Source: Actinomycetota bacterium (lineage in GTDB: Bacteria; Actinomycetota; UBA4738). Taken from it: a stretch of DNA of 19,073 bases. Shown here one piece after another: positions 14,569 to 19,073 of this stretch. The position numbers and the translations under genes were made by a program. The stretch's first letter is position 1. Every line of letters starts with the position of its first letter. The notes under the pieces are model-generated. The model made no database searches. It saw only the letters and a program-made list of their open reading frames with translations, and had not been told where the DNA came from. The stretch covers positions 355-19,427 of the forward strand of contig VAYG01000064.1 in assembly GCA_005885015.1 (NCBI GenBank), read 5' to 3'.

Positions 14569-15609
14569 TTACCTCCGGGCTCGAGGGTCGAGGGCGTCTC
14601 GCAGCCCGTCTCCAACCAGGTTGAAGGCGAGCGTGGTGGCGAACAGGAACAGGCCGGGGAAGACCATCATCCACCAGGCGACGGTGAAGAGGGCTCCGGC
14701 GTCGGACAGCATCTTGCCCCAGGACGGCGTCGTAGGCGGCACGCCGATGCCGAGGAAGGACAGCGCGGCCTCGAACAGGATGTTGTTGGGGATGATCAGC
14801 GTGGTGAACACGAGCACCGGGGCGAAGACGTTGGGCAGGACCTCGCGGGTCATGATGCGGAAGTCGCTGGCGCCGGCGGCCCGGGCCGCCTCGACGAATT
14901 CCTTCTCGCGCAGCCGCAGGACCTCGCCGCGGACGAGCCGGGCGATGTAGGGCCAGGTGAACAGGCCGATCACGTAGCTCACCAGGAGGAGTCCCGGCTT
15001 GATCGTCCCCCCGAGGCAACCGTTGGGGGAGAGCCCGCACCCGGCAACCAGCCCGAGGGCCAGGAGGAGCACGGGGAGCGACATGATGATGTCGGTGAAC
15101 CGTGACAGCGCGGTGTCGACCTTGCCCCGGTAGAAGCCGGACATCAGGCCGACGACCAGGCCGATCACCACGGAGATCCCGGTGGCGAAGAAGGCCACGA
15201 TCAGCGAGGTCCGCGCCCCGTACAGGATCCGGACGAAGAGGTCCCTGCCGGTGTCGTCCACTCCGAACCAGAACTTCCTGCTCGGCCCCTTGGGCAGGCT
15301 GAACTGATCGAGCTCGTTCAGGTACAGATGATCCGGGGTGTGATGGACGACGTAGCGCGCCATCAGCGGAGCCGCCACCGCCGCCACGACCATCACTGCG
15401 ATGAACACGATGCTGACGAGGGCCAGCCGGTCCTTTCGGAACTCCCGCCAGAAGATCTGTCCGGGCGTGAGGCTGACGACGTCAGAGCGTGCCGCCTGAT
15501 CGAACGGTGTCTCACCCGGCGGTCGAACGGTCGGCTCGGATGCGACCTGCACGCCTGGCCACCCCCGTGGTCCGGCAGGGCATGGGCCCCGCCGATCGGC
15601 CCGCAGCAT
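14569..15609 (-). CDS. Oligopeptide/dipeptide-type ABC transporter permease (DppC/OppC family)
   Basis: A 346-residue permease. A cytoplasmic N-terminus of about 60 residues leads into the typical OppC_N segment (FWREFRKDRLALVSIVFIAVM), then FGVDDTGRDLFVRILYGAR, the EAA loop EAARAAGASDFRIM and the terminus FNLVGDGLRDALDPRARR, all hallmarks of DppC. About six membrane helices. It partners the DppB-like protein. Two start sites compete: ATG 15609 has no clear ribosome site, while GTG 15552 has GGGGGTGG about 8 bases upstream and would remove 19 residues of poor similarity; I keep the longer form as an upper bound. It is 53 bases downstream of the beta-propeller gene and 67 bases upstream of the binding-protein gene. 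Neither DppD- nor DppF-like ATPase genes are found anywhere in the window. Confidence 0.92.
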   Translation of the reverse strand: MLRADRRGPCPAGPRGWPGVQVASEPTVRPPGETPFDQAARSDVVSLTPGQIFWREFRKDRLALVSIVFIAVMVVAAVAAPLMARYVVHHTPDHLYLNELDQFSLPKGPSRKFWFGVDDTGRDLFVRILYGARTSLIVAFFATGISVVIGLVVGLMSGFYRGKVDTALSRFTDIIMSLPVLLLALGLVAGCGLSPNGCLGGTIKPGLLLVSYVIGLFTWPYIARLVRGEVLRLREKEFVEAARAAGASDFRIMTREVLPNVFAPVLVFTTLIIPNNILFEAALSFLGIGVPPTTPSWGKMLSDAGALFTVAWWMMVFPGLFLFATTLAFNLVGDGLRDALDPRARR

Positions 15610-15662
15610 AGCGCGGCTACTCGTTCAGGTTTACGGGGGAGGGCCTCGGTGGAGCTTGCGGA

Positions 15663-17123
15663 CTACTTGGCCAGCTCGGCCCGGTGAGCCGCCGCCCGCC
15701 CGCCCCGCCCCGCGAGCAGCGTCTGGTAGGCCGGAACGGCGTACAACGAGACGCGGTTGTCCAGGAAGTCCGAGAACGCCAGGGTGGTCCCGTCCGTCGA
15801 CACGTCCAGGCCGGTCGTCTGGTTCCCTCCGACGATCGCGTCGAGGATCCTTCCGGTGGCCGTGTCGATGGCCAGGACGGACCCCCACTCCGGCCCCGGC
15901 CGGTAGTAGGAGACCGGGTTGTTCCTCCCCCGGTCCGAGACGTACAGCACTCGCCCGTCGGGTGAGAGGTCGATCGTGTTCGGCATGTGGTCGGTCCGGG
16001 CCAGCATTCGCACCGTCTCCGCCGCCAGGTCGACGCGGTAGATGGCGTCCCCGGCCATGTCGTCCACGTACAGGAGCCCTCGTGCGGGGTCGCCGACGAG
16101 GTGGCGGATGGCCCCACCCGTACGGAGCAGGATCTTCGAGTGGAGCGTCCTAAGGTCGAACCTCTGGATCTCGCCGTCCTGGAAACCGGCCACGTACAGG
16201 CGCTTGCCGTCGGGGGTGACGTACAGACCTCGAGGCGTGTCCACCGTGTGGAAGCGCCGCCGCTCCTTGCCGGTCACCAGGTCGATCTCCGATACGTCGT
16301 CGCTGACCCAATTGGAGACGTACAACCGCTTCTCGTCGGGGGACAGCGCGAGGACCTTGCTCCAGCTCCCGGTCGTGAACAGGTGGCGCCGGACCTTCCG
16401 GGTGGCCCGGTCGATCTCGTAGACGGACGCCGTCTCCATCTGGCTGGCGTAGACCGTGGAGCCGTCCTTGGTGAAGATCACCTCGACGGCTCCCTTGTGG
16501 CCGAGGTCGACGTCGGCCAGCCGCTTCATCGTGTGCGCGTCGAACACCTCGATGCCGTCGCCGCCGAGGTCCGTCACCCAGATCTCGGAGCCGTCGGGTG
16601 AGAACGCCACCTGCTTGGGAGCGGGGCCGGTCGAGAACTGGCCCAGCTTGTGGAGGATCTGCCCCTTCTCGTCGAGCCACAGGTCCACCGACCGGTTCTT
16701 CGTGAGGTCGATCGTCTGCTCGAGCCTGTTGCGGCCCGGCATCGTCAGGGCCAGCTCGACGTGGCCCTCGGCCACCCGGCCCGCGAAGGGGGTCCTGACG
16801 GACCGGACGGATCCCTCGGCCGTGCGGATGACCAGCCGCGCGCCGGGAGGGTGCGTGGTGATCCTGAGCCGATGCAGGACCGGCGCGGCAGGGGCGGGTG
16901 CGCCGGTCGCCACGGGCGTCGCGGCGCCGGTGGCGCGAGGAGGGGCTGGCTGGTGCGGCCGGTCCGGCCGGCCGGCCAGGCGGAGACCGAGTCCCGCGGC
17001 CAGCGGAACCGCCATCACCAGGGCCGCGGCCACAGCGACCAGGCGACGGACGGGCCTGGGCGGGGAGGGTGGCTGGAAGCCCCGGCGGGCGTGGCGCGGG
17101 CGGTACCGAAGGTCCGTGGGCAT
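15663..17123 (-). CDS. Membrane-anchored PEGA-like / seven-bladed beta-propeller (YVTN-type) protein
   Basis: A 486-residue protein with a basic N-terminus (1-27), one membrane anchor (about 28-49), a Pro/Ala-rich spacer (50-82), a PEGA-like beta domain (about 84-150, RLRITTHPPGARLVI) and seven repeats of about 40 residues. The repeats carry the YVTN/NHL pattern, for example SPDGSEIWVTD, SPDEKRLYVSN, TPDGKRLYVAG and SPDGRVLYVSD, making a closed propeller facing the outside. Such proteins are usually binding or scaffold modules; no catalytic residues are recognised. I chose ATG 17123; a TTG at 17162 would add 13 residues and intrude on the MsrB promoter. It heads the inferred minus-strand unit with the ABC permease, binding protein, DUF1028 and AlkZ-related genes. 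Whether it assists substrate capture is inference. Confidence 0.85.
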   Translation of the reverse strand: MPTDLRYRPRHARRGFQPPSPPRPVRRLVAVAAALVMAVPLAAGLGLRLAGRPDRPHQPAPPRATGAATPVATGAPAPAAPVLHRLRITTHPPGARLVIRTAEGSVRSVRTPFAGRVAEGHVELALTMPGRNRLEQTIDLTKNRSVDLWLDEKGQILHKLGQFSTGPAPKQVAFSPDGSEIWVTDLGGDGIEVFDAHTMKRLADVDLGHKGAVEVIFTKDGSTVYASQMETASVYEIDRATRKVRRHLFTTGSWSKVLALSPDEKRLYVSNWVSDDVSEIDLVTGKERRRFHTVDTPRGLYVTPDGKRLYVAGFQDGEIQRFDLRTLHSKILLRTGGAIRHLVGDPARGLLYVDDMAGDAIYRVDLAAETVRMLARTDHMPNTIDLSPDGRVLYVSDRGRNNPVSYYRPGPEWGSVLAIDTATGRILDAIVGGNQTTGLDVSTDGTTLAFSDFLDNRVSLYAVPAYQTLLAGRGGRAAAHRAELAK

Positions 17124-17182
17124 GGCCGGGCATAGATGAGCCCGCCGGTCCCGGCGAGTCAAGCACCCGGGGGATGGGGCGG

Positions 17183-17188
17183 TATCGT
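17183..17188 (+). promoter_or_regulatory. Predicted -10 element giving a leaderless msrB transcript
   Basis: TATCGT fits the actinobacterial TANNNT -10 pattern. Its six bases lie exactly at -12 to -7 relative to the A of the msrB ATG (17195), the geometry expected when transcription starts at the start codon. No Shine-Dalgarno sequence fits between it and the ATG, which supports leaderless translation. No convincing -35 is seen. Confidence 0.5.
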
Positions 17189-17194
17189 GTAGGG

Positions 17195-17593
17195 ATGGAG
17201 ACGAAGCTGCCGACCACGGACGAGGAGTGGCGCCGACGGCTCACCCCGGAGCAGTTCGAGGTGCTCCGGAAGAAGGGGACCGAGCGGGCGTTCACCGGCC
17301 GGTACTGGAACAAGCACGACGATGGCGTCTATCGGTGCGCCGGCTGCGGGGCGGTCCTGTTCGAATCGGACACGAAGTTCGACTCGGGGACCGGCTGGCC
17401 GAGCTTCACCGAGCCGGGGAACCGGGAGAACGTCGACCTCCACCGCGATACCAGCTACGGGATGATCCGCACGGAGGTGACGTGCAGGCGCTGCGGTGGT
17501 CACCTCGGGCACGTGTTCGACGACGGCCCCGGCCCAACCGGGGACCGCTACTGCATCAACTCGTGCGCGCTGGATTTCGAGCCCAGGTCCTAG
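17195..17593 (+). CDS. msrB: Peptide-methionine (R)-S-oxide reductase MsrB
   Basis: A 132-residue cytoplasmic enzyme that reduces methionine-R-sulfoxide in proteins, an oxidative-damage repair step. The whole SelR domain is present: GTERAFTGRYWN, FDSGTGWPSF, GHLGHVFDDGP and the catalytic RYCINS with C120. Two CxxC pairs (C48/C51 and C97/C100) form the structural zinc site. An extra cysteine, C124, follows the catalytic one (CINSC), where most relatives that I recall have a small or aliphatic residue. It might act as a resolving cysteine, but this is inference. The start at ATG 17195 follows a -10-like TATCGT at leaderless spacing. It diverges from the beta-propeller gene over 71 bases. Confidence 0.95.
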   Translation: METKLPTTDEEWRRRLTPEQFEVLRKKGTERAFTGRYWNKHDDGVYRCAGCGAVLFESDTKFDSGTGWPSFTEPGNRENVDLHRDTSYGMIRTEVTCRRCGGHLGHVFDDGPGPTGDRYCINSCALDFEPRS

Positions 17594-17704
17594 GGCTTCG
17601 CCTTCCAGTTCCACGTCGTCCAATGCGTCCCCGAGGTCAGCTGGCAGGTGAGCCCCGCTTTTGTGGCATCGTGGGTGATGCTCGAAGCGCGAGGAGGAGC
17701 AAGC

Positions 17705-18142
17705 ATGGCGACCGGGATCCAGGTGGTGATCGACTGCGCCGACCCCGCCCGGCTGGCGACGTTCTGGGCGGCGGCCCTCCACTACAAGCTGCAGGACCCG
17801 CCCGAGGGGTACGCGAGCTGGGAGGCCTGGCTCCGCGAGATGAAGATCCCCGAGGAGGAGTGGAACTCCGCGAGCGCGATCGTCGATCCGGACGGGAAGG
17901 GCCCACGCCTGTACTTCCAGCGCGTCCCGGAAGGAAAGGTGGTGAAGAACCGGGTTCACCTCGACCTCAACGTCAGCGGCCCTCCGGGGACCGGGTTGGA
18001 GGAACGGAGGCCCCCGGTCGACGCCGAGGTGGAGCGGCTCGAGCGGGAGGGAGCCAGCGTCTTCAAACCCGGTGAGGTCATCCGAGGCGAGTACTGGGTG
18101 ATCATGCAGGATCCGGAGGGCGACGAGTTCTGCGTTCAGTGA
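17705..18142 (+). CDS. Glyoxalase-like VOC family protein
   Basis: A 145-residue protein of the vicinal-oxygen-chelate superfamily, Glyoxalase-like domain type (PF18029). It shows the two-module beta-alpha-beta-beta-beta layout: IQVVIDCADPARLATFWAAAL at the start, LYFQRVPEGKVVKNRVHLDLNV in the middle and the ending VIMQDPEGDEFCVQ. Candidate metal or ligand residues are H85 and the acidic residues E129 and E141, but the substrate is unknown; relatives are diverse and include dioxygenase-like and resistance proteins. The ATG at 17705 has an excellent ribosome site (GAGGAGGAGC) just upstream, which excludes the longer frame from 17648. It lies 111 bases after msrB and its stop overlaps the convergent acyltransferase stop by 7 bases. 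Confidence 0.88.
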   Translation: MATGIQVVIDCADPARLATFWAAALHYKLQDPPEGYASWEAWLREMKIPEEEWNSASAIVDPDGKGPRLYFQRVPEGKVVKNRVHLDLNVSGPPGTGLEERRPPVDAEVERLEREGASVFKPGEVIRGEYWVIMQDPEGDEFCVQ

Positions 18143-19073
18143 GCGGGGGGTAGCCAGGCTCCGGCGCCGTCGACGGGGGCGGCCCGCCGGTCGTGGATCC
18201 ACCGATCGATCCGTTCCCACCAGCCGAACAGCCACCCGATCAGGGCCTGCTGCTCCTTGGGCACCTCGTCGGTCTCCAGTCGCCAGTACCGGGCGAGGAT
18301 CGGACGGTCGAACGGGATCCGCCTCCACAGCTCTCCGAACGACCCGACGTCCTCGAGCACCGTGTGGGCCACGAAGACGATGTCGGCCTGCGGTGCGGCG
18401 GCGATCGCGGCCATGACCCCGCCGTGGCGGGGGGGAAGCACGTTCCTCATCCGCTCCGCCTGGAGGGCCTGGTCCAGATGCCCCTTCCGGCGGAGGTGGG
18501 CGATGGCGCGCAGGCGGAGGGGGATCGTGAAGTCGTGGCCCTCCGGGAACAGGACGAACGCGTCGCGATCGCCCATATCGGAAGCGAGCTCGCCGATGGC
18601 GCGGATGTATCGGTCCCGATCGGCCGGATCGTGCTCGATGAACCGGTTCGGGAGCCGGTTCAGCATCAGGTCGAACAGCGGCTCCCACTGGAGCTTGGCC
18701 AGCATGACGATCCGGGGGTGGCGCCGGTAGGCGATCATCAGCGTGCCGATCAGCATCAGCGAGTTCCCCGGGCCGGCGTGCCGGGAGAAGACCAGCACGG
18801 GTCCGGGCCGCGGCTCGGGCCGGTCCTCGATCCAGATCCGCAGCCGGAACAGCCTCGACGCCGCGCGGTTCAAGATCCCGAGCCACCACCGCATGAACGC
18901 GTAGTGCGCTTCCTGGATGCGGGGTGATCGGATCCTGGTGCCGAACCCCGCGGCCAGCCAGAGGCCCAGCATGGCGGCGAAGCCGGCGACCTCCAGGACC
19001 AGGTAGACCACGCAGAACGCCAGCAGGCGAACGGTCCGCCAGTTGCCCCGGGCGATGAGGTCGACCAGTGCCG
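18136..19073 (-). CDS. PlsC-type lysophospholipid acyltransferase (AGPAT family), start beyond the window
   Basis: The visible portion is at least 312 codons. An N-terminal hydrophobic helix (about 1-24 counted from GTG 19011) is followed by the acyltransferase domain: SRHAGPGNS (76-84), RFIEHD, then LFPEGHDFT (154-162), the FPEG substrate-binding block. The usual HX4D dyad reads H78-x4-N83 here, so the catalytic aspartate is asparagine. Family members known to me read HAGPGDS at this position. GTG 19011 could be the start but has no ribosome site, and the frame stays open upstream to the edge with a plausible basic segment before the helix, so the true start probably lies outside the window. 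The predicted role is acylation of lysophosphatidic acid or a related lipid at the membrane. Confidence 0.82.
   Translation of the reverse strand, partial: ALVDLIARGNWRTVRLLAFCVVYLVLEVAGFAAMLGLWLAAGFGTRIRSPRIQEAHYAFMRWWLGILNRAASRLFRLRIWIEDRPEPRPGPVLVFSRHAGPGNSLMLIGTLMIAYRRHPRIVMLAKLQWEPLFDLMLNRLPNRFIEHDPADRDRYIRAIGELASDMGDRDAFVLFPEGHDFTIPLRLRAIAHLRRKGHLDQALQAERMRNVLPPRHGGVMAAIAAAPQADIVFVAHTVLEDVGSFGELWRRIPFDRPILARYWRLETDEVPKEQQALIGWLFGWWERIDRWIHDRRAAPVDGAGAWLPPAH

Noticed and set aside
17594..17704. Small GGC-TTC-GCC palindrome after msrB as a terminator
   Set aside because: A 3-base stem with a 3-base loop is too weak and no T-run follows; nothing else is seen in this 111-base gap.
17159..18889. 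Minus-strand frame of 576 codons across msrB, the VOC gene and part of plsC
   Set aside because: It is antisense to MsrB and VOC, both with intact motifs, and is in a different frame from PlsC on the same strand; no domain is visible.
1..19073. Mobile elements, CRISPR arrays, tRNA or rRNA genes
   Set aside because: No transposase, integrase, phage gene, regular short repeats, or tRNA-like cloverleaf was seen on reading through both strands.

Overview
The window is a GC-rich, gene-dense chromosomal stretch. The very high GC content, GTG starts, a leaderless-looking gene and a GAAC-N4-GTTC type SOS box suggest an actinobacterial lineage, probably uncultured. This rests on sequence style and gene content only; no rRNA or marker gene is present. 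I found no tRNA, rRNA, CRISPR array, insertion sequence or phage gene.

Layout, left to right. (1) 1-2394, minus strand: a membrane histidine kinase overlaps by 4 bases a response regulator whose output is a complete-looking EAL (c-di-GMP phosphodiesterase) domain; a possible third ORF runs off the left edge. (2) 2511-3935, plus strand: a PLP-dependent group II amino-acid decarboxylase. (3) 3939-6001, minus strand: a UvrD/PcrA-type helicase broken by a frameshift that removes its TFHS motif; its promoter carries a perfect LexA-type palindrome. (4) 6144-7466, plus strand: a lysylphosphatidylglycerol-synthase-type membrane protein, convergent and overlapping with (5) 7155-9917, minus strand: two tandem bifunctional proteins resembling inositol-1-phosphate cytidylyltransferase / di-myo-inositol-phosphate-phosphate synthase (IPCT-DIPPS). 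One copy keeps only the nucleotidyltransferase active site, the other only the CDP-alcohol phosphotransferase active site.

(6) 10014-17123, minus strand: a likely transcription unit. In transcription order it has a membrane-anchored PEGA/beta-propeller protein, an oligopeptide-type ABC permease (DppC-like), its lipoprotein substrate-binding subunit, a second permease (DppB-like), a DUF1028 protein and an AlkZ-related winged-helix protein. No transporter ATPase gene is present. A strong hairpin lies between the binding protein and the second permease. (7) 17195-18142, plus strand: MsrB, probably leaderless, then a glyoxalase-like VOC protein. (8) 18136 to the right edge, minus strand: a PlsC-type acyltransferase with an altered HX4D motif.

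The part that looks least ordinary is the tandem IPCT-DIPPS-like pair. The two proteins share architecture and linker sequence but have lost opposite active sites, so together they would make up one working bifunctional enzyme. The adjacent LPG-synthase-type membrane protein hints at a polar-lipid or inositol-phosphate function. Most other genes are recognisable housekeeping or accessory families.
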